From assembly GCA_949825065.1 (NCBI GenBank), contig OX463859.1, forward strand, positions 15,271,220 through 15,335,219: a stretch of 64,000 nucleotides of DNA. Direction: 5' to 3'. The notes beneath the pieces are model-generated. The model was not told the DNA's origin. It was given only the letters and a program-made list of their open reading frames with translations, and did not search any database. The stretch's first letter is position 1. Every line of letters starts with the position of its first letter. Below are positions 1 through 12,000 of the stretch, in pieces. The position numbers and the translations under genes were made by a program. This stretch comes from Odontocerum albicorne (Eukaryota; Arthropoda; Insecta; Trichoptera; Odontoceridae).

Positions 1-349
1 CGAAAATGTTCACGATTTAATTCCTTTTTTGGCCGAGATGAATTTTTCAAGTCACTGCAAACAACACAAATAGCATTCGTATGACAAAAATTTTCTGAGC
101 ACGTATACCATTAAAAACGTCAAACTTTACGATGCTGGTGTCAGATTTGACGTATCTATACTGGTGTTGCCATATCTCAAAACTTAAGTAGCAACCTATG
201 TATGTGTTACTGTGGAAGCAGATTGCCAATGAACGTAAATCATTAATGAGGAATGTACATCTCCAGTAAAGTAATTATTGAATATGTATATGTACATTAT
301 CTTTTTTTCTCTTTGGAAGAACTTCAGATCGTTCCAGATATATTTAAAT

Positions 350-400
350 CAGCGGTGGGGAAACTATGGCATGCCGCTTCTTTTTGTACGGCCCGCGAGG
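350..400. repeat. Possible hAT-type terminus
   Basis: CAGCGGTGGGGAAACTATGG followed by TACGGCCCGCGAG resembles the CAGGGGTCGG...GGCCCGCGG ends of the hAT elements elsewhere in the window. No partner end or target duplication was found. Confidence 0.3.
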
Positions 401-475
401 TAAGAATGGATTTTACAAATTTAAAATTCTTTAAAATTTAAAAGTACGCGCTATAACAGAACGGCCGACCGCCTA

Positions 476-690
476 TAGTTCGGAAATTCTAGGATGAGTC
501 CTGTGACATCTTACAAATTTGCCCCAATACAACCTTGTAACGATGTTCAGTAATTTTAATTATTTTATCAACTTTAATATAAGCTGCAATTCTACTAAAT
601 AGCAAGTTAGTTAGGTAAATACATTACATAAGGTTGTATTGAGGCAAATTTCTGAGCTGTCACAGGACTCATCCTATAATTTCCGAACTA
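476..690. mobile_element. 215-bp foldback MITE, copy 1
   Basis: Long inverted arms of about 60 bp begin TAGTTCGGAAATTCTAGGAT and end in the reverse complement. Each end is flanked by TA. Inside the arms lies GCCCCAATACAACCTT on one side and its complement on the other. A second copy of exactly the same length is at 5066-5280 with the core inverted. No coding capacity, so it would have been moved by an unidentified TA-specific transposase. Confidence 0.8.
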
Positions 691-692
691 TA

Positions 693-2190
693 GTTGAGAA
701 GTTACGAAATACGACCGTATGTGGCGCACTTCACATTCGGGGACCTCTGTTGTGACATCACGCAGTTATAATTCGGCAGCGTATCTAGTATCATGTGTAT
801 CGTTGTTCTGCGACATTTTGTTCTCGTTTTATTATCCGTGATTTTTATAAAGGAACTCACAGATCCTAAATTATTTAATATTTGGCCCATTACAAAAATT
901 GTTTACCGATTTTTATAATTCAAGGATAACATGATGGACCAATAATATTATGACTTAAAAAGTGTAAACGTAAAACATTTATATATGCATACATCTACTG
1001 CACTAGAGAGCGCGAATTCGAATCTCAATTGAATCGTTCTCTTTAATCCCGCATAAGCCGAAGACCCGTGTTTGGCGATTTAGAAATAATTAAAATATTG
1101 TCGGGTTATAAGTAATTTGGAAATATTTGCATTTTTTAAAAGTACGGTTAGTATTCACGCTACGCAAACGGGTACCCCAGGTTCGATTCTTGGTGGATTC
1201 ACTTCCGGGATGTAATTTTACATCTGAATTTATGTTTGTCTGAAGCTTATATGCTGCTATGAAAAAAATATTATTGCGCTATTAAGCAACGCAAAAATAG
1301 CACTACCGCCTACCGAAAAGCTGCCGATCGTCGAACTAGAGTTTCTAGCAATCGGAATTTTGGGTTTGATCTATTAAGACGGTGCGCTTGGTTAAGTGCA
1401 ACAGCTTGCACATAAAAAAATCAATACACTCACAAGTATCTTCCATCCATAGATGATTGGCAATCATACTCGATCTCTAGGGATGGTCTATCGTACCAGA
1501 AATATTTGTCTCCTAAAAAAATTAAATACTTTTTCACCCATCATATTATACTTTAACCTGATGAAATAACTATACTCGGATCAAAATTATTATTAAACAG
1601 TGTACATTGGGATTCGAATTTAATCTAATTAAAATTTTAATACTATTTAATAAAAAAAATAATACTATTTAATTAAAATTTTAATACTATTTAAAATTTT
1701 AATGCCTACTTCAGTGTCTACATTACCCCATTCTACTCTTTAGACATCTGCGTTGGTGAATATTTTTAACTTTCCCTACAAAATATTATAAATAATAAGT
1801 GAATTCGAGTAGAAAGCGTACTAACCCCCTTATTCATTTATCATAATGACCAAAATGCCACGCATTCTTTAGTTGTGTCACCCTGGATAACTCAGTGGTG
1901 TCACACTTTTTTTTAATAAAGGGTTCCCTGTTTATTTTCTTTCAGAATTAGCACATGTAGACCATTTTAATATTATGTGTATATAGGTAGGTGTCCAAGA
2001 AGCAAACTTGAGAAAATTATTACCAAAGGGATTAAGATTGAAGCTAATAATATTTTTGGATAAATTGTAATATTAACTCGCATGCCTTATAATTAATATA
2101 TTATATCACCAATGCAACATTTGTATAGACGGTGCCTCTAGGCAGTTTGCAATTTTCGTAATGATGATATATTTAACTGAAGAATTAAGA
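693..2190. other. No gene seen
   Basis: AT-rich sequence without a supportable ORF. A tRNA-like B-box (GGTTCGATTC) near 1180 may be a SINE relic. Near 1626-1705 a short repeat of AATTAAAATTTTAATACTAT occurs about three times. Confidence 0.5.
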
Positions 2191-2194
2191 TAAG

Positions 2195-2430
2195 ACATAT
2201 TATCCACCGTCAAAAAGAAACTGTGATAGCACTTTGGACATGTAATGCGAGGAGAAAAATATGAGATCCTTCAACTGATACTGCAGAACAATTCAGGGCA
2301 GAAAATGTGGAGGTAGAATACGTTGGTTAATGGACTTATGGAAGTAGTATGACTGTAGTATCATATCTTTATTCAGAGCTGCTGCCTCAAACGTCAACAT
2401 AATCATGATGATCGCCAACCTCCGAAGATG
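2195..2430 (+). mobile_element. LINE reverse-transcriptase C-terminal remnant (family A)
   Basis: In shifting frames the sequence reads FGHVMRGEKYEILQLILQ, then a degraded GRR-type segment and FRAAASNVNI...IANL, the C-terminus of non-LTR endonuclease/reverse transcriptase ORFs. Frameshifts and stops make it dead. The same family is at 7785-8150 and, opposite strand, 62905-63650. Confidence 0.65.
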
Positions 2431-2504
2431 AGATAACTTTAAAGAAGAAGTCCAAATATATAAATGTTATTTCTTCTCTTCTTTCGACTCTTTCTGTTCG
2501 AATG

Positions 2505-2870
2505 AGATAAAAGCTCCAGAAAGCACAAAGCAGCATGGAGAGGTGCATGCTACGAGTAGGTTATAACAGGAGAGACCGCAAATGCAATGAGTAGATTCGC
2601 TCTCAAAACAAAAGTTGACGATGTTATAGAGGTCACAAAAAGACTGAAGTGGGCTGGGCACGTCACCCGAACAACAGACCACGTTGGACGTACAAAGTAA
2701 TTCAGTGGTACCCAATAAACAGAACTAGGCCTATAAGAAGTCCAAAGGCACGCTGGATGGACGAAATATGTCAGGAAACAGCGATTACGTGGCAGTAATG
2801 CGCGAAGAACCGGATTTATTGGAAATAACTTGGAGAGGCCTATATCCTGCAGTGGATTAATGTAGGCTGA
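2505..2870 (+). mobile_element. LINE ORF2 C-terminal remnant (family D)
   Basis: Translation in broken frames gives MERCMLRVGYNRRDR, then RLKWAGHVTRTTD, then a WRP-R-like and ARWMDEI segment, and finally a (GAT)n-like tail near 2870. This is the order seen at the end of LINE reverse-transcriptase proteins. The ORFs on the opposite strand here are shadows. Confidence 0.7.
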
Positions 2871-3599
2871 TGACGATGATGATATAAATGTTAACATGGA
2901 TAAACGTAAAAAATAAGTTGGACGATAGTGTTAGATATTGTGTATAATATTGTAGCACCTTAGCTTTGCGCTAAGGGTAAAGCTCCCAAAAGGCTCTTAT
3001 TTAACAATAATTCCAAAGCCCTTATGTATGGTCAAATACCAGCACAACCAAGACAGATGAGGTCACGCAGGAGTTGACCGCCTACAAATATCTTGAAGAC
3101 TTTCCATAATGTTAGTGCATTGATTCTTGGAGAGCTAGAACTAAAAGTTTACGGACATGGATACCGCTTACCTACCCAGTAGCGTCACGAGGCGTTGGCA
3201 TCAGGGCAGTCGTCAGAGACGCCGATAACACGAGGGCACCAACGACGTATAGGTTTCGAATTCCTACTTTTAATACTCGTACTTTGACAAAACTGATAAA
3301 CAGCGAACGTTAAAATTCATACAAATGAATTCCACTTAGCACAAATTAAGAAAATAAGACGATATAAACATAATGTACATTATATAAATAGTATTTTACT
3401 ATCTATAAACTAAAAAGCGACAAATTTGTAAGTCAGCTTTATACAAGTGTGAACCTGGTGAATTGTTCAAGTCAAGCACGATCCTTTTTTTATCTATTTG
3501 GTTTTCCACATACATTTTATAGTACAGTCTTCGTAGTTCGAATAACTTATTTTTTTGAGATGTGTATATCGGTACGGAGAGATGACGAACAAGATGAAG

Positions 3600-3760
3600 A
3601 GACCCAATGTGTTGGACTGATCAAGTTAGAGGCACAAAAATACTACTTTTAATAACCGCTCTTCGAACGACGAAGTGCAGATATAGATGGAAAGGAGTCG
3701 TCAAGGGCTGTCATGGGAGTCACGATGTTCAGTCATAAGCTACACGATATAATTATGATG
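3600..3760 (+). mobile_element. LINE 3' end remnant (family E)
   Basis: GAACGACGAAGTGCAGATAT, then GTCGTCAAGGGCTGTCATGG and ATGTTCAGTCA, match the same block at 20265-20345. It is the tail of a LINE ORF (a RSAEMDGEKL-like reading) with no intact frame. Confidence 0.5.
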
Positions 3761-3769
3761 ATGCCGAGA

Positions 3770-5060
3770 TGGTTGAACTGGAATAGGTTCGAGACAAATG
3801 AATTAATTTATTTAATCAACGGAAAAAACAATATTAAAAATATACAATATATAAGTAGTAAGTGTAAATAAGTAGTAATTCATTACAAAAGACAAATATT
3901 TCAAAATTAAAATAAAAACAGTTACATTAAAATCAAATAAAAGTATACATTTACACAAAAAAAATAACACATAAGCACACAAATAAAAAATATTTCAAAA
4001 TAGCAAAAAATCAATAAAACAAACACAGTTATCAATGATACAGGACCGTCTCAAAACGAGCAGTCCGCATCGCACCACACCGAGCGTCACTCGTGGCGTT
4101 CATGTGAAAAGAAAAGTGTAATTATATACAAACAAACAAAATTATACAATAGTAAAAAAATAAAATGAATCAACACATTCATAGTTTACCTTAAATTAGC
4201 TAAATGCAACTTTTTGAGCTTCTTTCATGTAACTCGTTAATATTTTAAGTGAATTCTTTATTTTATCAAATTGAAACTTCTTTTTTTTCTTAAGTAAAAT
4301 TCATACTGCATTATTTCAAAAATATTTATGCTAAACGGCTACTCAGGGTCTGAGTGGGTCTGCGAGCTATCGGGAATTTCCAGACGGGCACATGCGCAAA
4401 TGGGTTGAAATATTCAAGGCATATTTTCCAATTTAAAAAAATCTTAAATAAAAAAAGATAGTTAATTTGATCAACTCTCCAAAGGCATGGAAATATCACG
4501 CGGACAGAAATGGGGAACAATTATGATAGTTCTACACTTAATGACGATGTTAATTTTAACATTGTGAGAAAACTTGACTGGAGTCATGTAAAAATTGCAC
4601 TGCACGTTGCTTTTATGTTATGCAGAAGTTCAACTTGCATTCGTTGGTATATATGCAAATTTTTATAGCTTATTTATTATTTTTTTCGTCAACGCAAGTA
4701 TCCTGCGAGATGTCTTTTTCCAAGATAAAACATATAATGAACTGATTACGACATTTTTTAACTTTCGAATCATTCGTGGTGATGTCCTGCAACAAAGATC
4801 TCATGAGCAAGATTAGTAATGATGATGCAACTTAGTTATTAAATAACTGGCTAATGAAAAACCGTGCGTGCGTTTGTTGACATTAAAAAGAGACAAGCTT
4901 CAACCATTTCCTCGATTAATTTTAATTGCTAGTCTACCGCTGGAGCTACTCGATGCCAACGTAACGATAAATTCTGATGAAAAACGGTAAGAAATTTTGG
5001 TTCCGTTCGGGTAATGGCTGTAATTGAACTTGGGACATCTGTATGCTAAGGCATGCTAGC
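3770..5060. other. No gene seen
   Basis: AT-rich, with a poly-A-rich stretch at 3820-4060 and short ORFs lacking any recognisable motif. Confidence 0.45.
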
Positions 5061-5065
5061 TATTA

Positions 5066-5280
5066 TAGTTCGGAAATTCTAGGATGAGTCCTGTGACAGC
5101 TCACAAATTGGCCCCAATACAACCTTATGTAATGTATTTACCTAAATAACTTGCTATTTATTAGAATTGAGGCTTATATCAAAGTTGATAAAATAGTTAA
5201 AATTACTGAACATCGTTACAAGGTTGTATTGGGGCAAATTTGTGAGCTGCCACAGGACTCATCCTAGAATTTCCGAACTA
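5066..5280. mobile_element. 215-bp foldback MITE, copy 2
   Basis: Same terminal inverted repeats and same 215-bp length as 476-690, flanked by TA on both sides (TATTATAG / CTATAATA). The central core is inverted relative to copy 1. The core is also shared with the larger element at 56190-57044. Confidence 0.8.
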
Positions 5281-5284
5281 TAAT

Positions 5285-6090
5285 ACATCGGGCCGACAAC
5301 GCGTGATCCCACTGTCGTTAAAGTTTTGTAAGGTAATTAATTTGTCAAATGAAAATAGTATTAAATTCGATTATTTCAAACGAGCAATATTGAAAGTTCA
5401 TAACTTTTCTCAAATAATTTATACAACAATTAAAATTAATGACACCCAGTCAGATAAATTCACAGTTTTCATTTGAATAATAATTCTTAAGATATATGTT
5501 ATACTCTGGTAAAATCAAGCAATGCACCTAGGAAGAAACTGGTTTCCGCATAAAACAGAAAGTTGCGTATAACAGGAAATGCAGTTTGTATGTAAGAGAA
5601 ATGCAGCGAAACTAAGCAGCTTTTGCCATCTAAACCATCCGTGCATTAGAAATTGTAATTTTGCGTTGGACGGTCGTATATGTTGTGTTTAAATTAAGTA
5701 ATATATAGAAATATAAACAAAATCCTTAGTAATTATTTCCAAAGTGTTAGTGCCCACCTAATCAATGTTTTTTTTCTTAGTTAAAAATCATATTTTCTGT
5801 GAATCAGTACACGTTATAGCCTCTTAATTTTTTTCTGATTACATGAATTATTTGTCATTGTTTTAAAATATTGAATTCGAAAGAATTGGTACGTCGTTAA
5901 AAGATGCACAGAATCATAATATAAAAGAGAAAAACGAACAATTATCTTTTTATTCAAAATTAGCATCCAGCACACCTAAAATAAAGCACTCATTTATATT
6001 GTCAGATAAATTTTAACAAATAAAATATTTATTCCTTATAATTAAACAGTTATACATATAAATATTTTTTTAAAAAGTTTTCGAAATTTA
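5285..6090. other. Upstream region of the sulfotransferase
   Basis: AT-rich. No clear TATA-Inr pair or DRE is visible, so the transcription start of the sulfotransferase cannot be placed from sequence. Confidence 0.4.
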
Positions 6091-6092
6091 AA

Positions 6093-9000
6093 ATGGTACC
6101 GCCAGTGTTGACATATTCGGACGTGGTAGGAGAAATTGGAGATAAACTGGATAGATTATTTCAAAAGAAAAATTGTTTGATCGAAATAAACCCAGGAAAA
6201 GTTTTGTTGCCTCATGCATTTAAAAGAATCGGGCAGGATATATTGGATCTCCGTGTTCTGGAAAGCGATGTTTGGATGTGTTCTTATCCAAGAACTGGTA
6301 AGTTTTTTTTAAAACACAATTTGACGATTAGTTTCGAGTTATTAACTCCTTTTCAATGTTTTAAATGTGAACCACATAGTTAATCTGAAACAGATTCGAT
6401 CATTGATCGAACATTCGACTCTGAAGTATGGATAGATTTCTTCTGTAGTTGGAAATATCCTAAATATTTCAATTGGTTTCTTGTATTGACTATTTTTTAC
6501 ATAAATTTTTAAGATATGATATTTTTTTGTGAAATGGATAATTTTGTGTGAAATGTACATTAAATTGGTCAGTCAGTATGGACATTGCATGGACTTTTAT
6601 ATTACCTTGACCCCTTACAAGAGTTAAGCGAAAAATTTGGTCTTATCGGAATTAATAAAATAAATTATATGAGTATGCTTTGTTATTGTGTTGGATTCGT
6701 CTTATAGTTTTTTTTTCTATTTTATAACACTGTTTACATGTCAATGATAAATGTTTTATTTGTTGTTTTATTTTGTATAAAATGACTACTTTTTAAAATC
6801 AAAACAATCATTTGACCTTTGAAATCGAACACAATAAATTTCATATCATACTCGTAGAACACAATATTTTAAATTTTACAGTCCAAGAAAATCCTGTGTG
6901 AGTGCTCATTCCTGGAAAGTCGTTGAATTCATATTCATTAAAACGTTTTCTTATTATACTAAGCATAGACAAAATATTTTTAGACAGGTTAAAAACAAAA
7001 AGCGTGAAATAAGGAAAGGTGTAGTGCGGATAAAAGAAATGAAAGACAGGGAAGTTATTCGATTGAATTTGCTTGCATAAAAGCAAGCGTGTCTAACATT
7101 TACTCGTATGTTCTCCATTAGTCCTGGGATACAGTAAACTAACACGTATGCAGGATTTACTTTGCAACAAGGATTTTAATTTCGACTTACGTATTCCTGG
7201 ATGTTCACGTTTGCACTCTATGGATTGCTATGGAGAAAACAAGAGTTCCCACCTGATGAATTTCGGTGTTAAGAAGTATGGACCAATTTTTCTATATCCT
7301 CATAAGTTTGGTAATTGCAGATTTTGTCATACCAATTTGTTTCCGAATCTCCATTTTTCGAGATAAGTGTCCATGAGTCGATACAGTTGTCGACATCTTC
7401 ATACTCTCCATGCAAAGTGCCAACTAATTAAATTGGTCAGTAATTACGACTAGCTAGCTACTTTAAAAATTATATAATCCACATTCTGCCTGCTTTGAGA
7501 AATATTGGACGAACTATAACGAAGCGATGATGGACTCGTATGGGTTGTTTTTCTTTAAATTTAATCATGAAAACACAAGTCGATTGGATATTTTAAACAA
7601 TAAAAAATGAAATCGTTGAATGAATCCAACGATATACTTTTCTGGAATGCTAGCTGAATTGTCAATGAGACCAGTCTGAAGAGATTCAAGAAAGAGTGGA
7701 GATGGCACGAAGCTGTTTTTTTCAAAATGCAGGATTTTCTCTGCAACATGAACTACAATTTAAGCTTATACCACAACATATATGAGAATTTTGCTTCGCT
7801 ACACATTCTCTGTACTTCTCTATGGTGTTGAAATATTAATGTAATGATAATATCTTAAAACTGATGAATAAAGATAAGTATTACCCATAATCAAAATGAG
7901 AAAGTTCGAGTAGTTGGAATGTATAATGCGAAAGTAAAAATATAAGATTCATCAACTGATATTGCAGGGAAAATTCTGGTATAAACCACTCCCATAAGTT
8001 CAACATTTTTTTTAGAAATGTTGAACTTATGGGAGTGGTTTGTTTATGGTATCATAGACGTTTGTTTGTTTATGGTTCAGGGCTGCTGCCTCAAAAAATG
8101 TCAAGATAGCGATAATTATCGCCAACCTCCAAAGAGGAGAGAAATTTACAGAAGATATGAAATGTGACCAGAGATTCGAAACATACGATAAAATTAAATA
8201 ACAATAGGCTTTTATACGGCTAAAAAATATCTTTGTTGCGTCTGGCAAAACCTGCCAATCAAATCTAGATACAGGAAAACCTACGGGTTATCTTTTGAAA
8301 GTTGAGTATGGTAATTGTTTATGGGTCATGCGTTTTAACCTATTCAGACCTGAATTAATTCTAAGATTTAAAAAAAACGTGCTTGTTGTGTATTATTTAC
8401 ACAAAATGCAATATTATGTCGTATTGGTTTAGATAAATGGCGCTTAAAATATTAAAAGTTGACAATACTGTAGTCTACATTTAATTTGTTTTCATTGGGA
8501 ACAGAAATATACCATAAAGTTTTTTACAAAGTGCATATGAACTCTGTGAAAAAAGTCTAAAAATGTTTGCCATAGATACCTTTTCAATATCCCTTCTAGA
8601 AGACATACCTGCCCTTTTTAAGAGCTCTAAAAATTATTTGCGTAAAATTTAAACGGCATCTTTATTTCAGCGTAATAACACAAAATTATCAAGACAAAAT
8701 TTTTACCTTAAATAATTGAAAAATTTAGCTGGGTTTGAGATTTTCAAGGCAATGAGGGCTAGAAGTATAAACACTATATTACTTGACCCAAGTCACTATG
8801 GAATATTATTCAAAGTATCTTCACCATATTCAGCCAGCAAATAATGGAACTGGGCTTCTTTTCTACTTCAAAGAGTAGGCGGTTAATTTCGCCTTCGGAA
8901 ATGCTCTGAAAAACTCGGAAATGCTCTGAAGAGAGTATTAGTATAGAACGAAGTGGAGATCTGTTTTCTCTATCTACCCAAATAAGGACACGGCGCTATG

Positions 9001-12000
9001 GTGATGATGATGATCGGAAAAATGAAATATATTTAACAGTAATATGTAAATACGAGGCATATCCAGAAAATAAGTGTACTGAATTTTTGTAGGTTACAAT
9101 TTTTTTTATTTAAACAAAAAAATTGCGTGGTTACCGTAGTACATATGTAAGTTATTTTTCGACATAGTCGCCATTCCTCTCAATGCAGGTGGTGAAGCGG
9201 GGTATCAACTTTTTGATGCCTTCCTCGAAGTAGTTTCCCGCCAACCCCTCCGCCCACTTCTCCACCTTTTTCCACCCATGTGCAGCTTCAGGGAGGTAAA
9301 GAGATAGTAATCTGAAGGTGCTAGGTCAGGGGAATGCGTTCAGGACATCCCATTTAAACAAGGCGAGCAGTTCCTTCGTGGCGTTGGCCGTGTGTGGTCT
9401 GGCATTGTCGTGCAGCAGGCAGACTCCCTTTGTCAGCATGCCTCTCCTCTTGTTCTGAATTGCCCTCCGCAATTTTTTTAGGGTCTCACAGTATCTTGCA
9501 GAGTTGATGGTCTCCCCTTGAGGCATATATTCAATTAAAATTATGCCTTGACAGTCCCAAAACACGGATGCCATGATTTTCTTGGCTGAAATTGTGGTTT
9601 TGAACTTTTTGGCGGAGGGTGAAGAGGTGTGACGTGACCGTTTTTAAACTCGCGACACCACTTGTACACACTCGTACGATTCATAGCTTTATCACCATAT
9701 GCAGTTTTCACCTCATTATAAACCTCAACCGGAGGTTTTCCCTTCCAAACGAGATAACGGATGACGCCGCGTATTTCGCACTTGGTGGGAGATTGGATTG
9801 ACATTTTTCACGAAACGTGTTGTCGCGTCGACACTTCTCAACGTACTGACCTCGAACCGGTCTCGTTGCGGAGGGAAAGGGCCAGGCTACACGGAAGTGT
9901 AGCCAACATGTCGAAAATAAAATCCATCCGGTCGTGAGAGCCTCAGTACACTTACTTTCTGGATACGTATAGTATATGGCACGATCAAATTATGAATGAG
10001 GGAAAAATCTTTGCAATGGGAAAGTATGAAAGGAGAGGTTTATTGACGTGGCAGATGTCAAAAATATCTGCCAGGATAGAATGAAGTGGAGATCTGTTCT
10101 CTTAGCTTACCCAAGAAAGGGCATAGAGTGATTGTGATGATTTTTTATTATTGTAATTAAATTACGATTATTTCTTTTTCAACCCGGCTCGTCAAGTACT
10201 TTTAATATCTTGGTGTGGTCTTCCGCTCAATAAGTTTGAGGACCCTGATTTAAACAAATACTAATTATTATCATCATTATCATCACCATCATCAAGGTTT
10301 CAATCAGGAGTAGCCAACCTTTTTGGACAGCGTGCCAAAAACCATATTGAGTAAAGGCTCGCGGGCCGTATGTGTATTTTTTTAAATTAATAGGCGTTTA
10401 AAAAAATTGAATGCCTGAAAATGAGGTAACGTGCCCCATTTTTTTCCTGATTTATATAGCGCTATTTTTTATTTCTTTTCGTGACCCTATCACTAATATC
10501 CCAAGAGCCCTGTGTCAAGTATAATTAACTTGTTAATATAACTAACTTGTTAATAGCCTGCTAGAAAACGATAAAAATTATATTTTAAGAAATACTTGAT
10601 CTTTCCAGCCCGAAATCACAGCGGCAAAAATGTGACACCACAATGAATCGAATTTGGGACCCTTGATACATTAGTCAAACGACTTAACCACTGAACCATG
10701 AGGGTAGACAAATTTTGCATAAGTTTATTTTATTGAATATAAATACAACTCACATTATATACTCGTATATTACATGTAAAAAATAAATTTGTGTGTTTGT
10801 TATAATTTCTTTTTCATTTTTGTTTACATAAAAATTATATTTCATCATTTTGGGTCATATTTAAATAAGATTTTCATATTTTGATATAAATTTGCTTTGT
10901 ATTCATATTCCAATCTTAGCACTAAATCATAACTATTTTTTTATTAAAGAAATGTGTTTGAATGAATTTTTTTTAAAGTTTTGCTGTCATATTCCAGCCT
11001 TGACTATTTTTTATTAAAGAAATTTGTTTGAATTAAAAATTTGTATAAATTTATCGAACTTCTTTAAATAAGGGAGTGGCGTGGTTTAATTATCTCACTT
11101 TAAGGTTTGGAGCGTACGAGGCCAGACTCTGAATACAAATCACGAAATTTTAAGATAAAAAAAATAGTATCTAGGCCGAACTTTGAATTCGGACACAGAC
11201 ATTTTTTTAATGTATTATCTTTTTTAGGGTCGACATGGGCTCAAGAGATGGTATGGCTCATCGGGCATGATTTGGATTACGAGGGAGCGAAAAAGTTGCA
11301 ACAGGTAATTTCGCCATTACCCTATATTTTAAATCAGTAACACATACAGGGCTATTTAACAATTGGGCTAATAGGGCAAAAGTCTTAGGGCGCCGACTAC
11401 TAGCATTTCGCAAGGGTCGTTTATTTTTTCTTTATTTATTTTAAGTGATGAAATTGTCTTTACACTTTTATTGCATTGTAAATGAGTTTGCAGAAAATAA
11501 ATATAAAAAAAGTTTATTTCGTTCGTTGATTTACTTAAGATTGAATTTTAAATTCCATTTTATTGTACGCATTCAATAGACGACCTCCGTAGCCTAGTGG
11601 TAAAATTTTTGACTCCCACCCTGGGGTTACGGGTTCAATTCCCGATAGTACCCAAAAAAGGGCGCCAGTCTGGTAAAATAGTTAGTTTGGTAATAATAGT
11701 CGCACGTAACACGTTCAATGACGAACAGTAAGTTCAGCGCCTACTTCAGAGGTTCTAAACCCGAAGGCTCGAATACTTAGGTCGAAGACAATATTATCTA
11801 CCAGCCACGGTCTTTAATATGTTCGAAACACTAATCGGATATTTTGAAGAATATCATACGAAAAAATAAGTATACATATTTTTTATGCTAAATTTTGTGT
11901 CAAGTTATATAAAAGATATTGTTAAACAAACTATTAAACGTGGAAATATATTTTTTTATAATTACCAATCTGATAAAAATAACATTAACAGCGATACATT

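Noticed and set aside
6898..7366. Small ORFs after sulfotransferase exon 1 as extra exons
   Set aside because: Exon 1 joins exon 2 (11228) in phase to restore the PAPS-binding motif; these ORFs add no family sequence.
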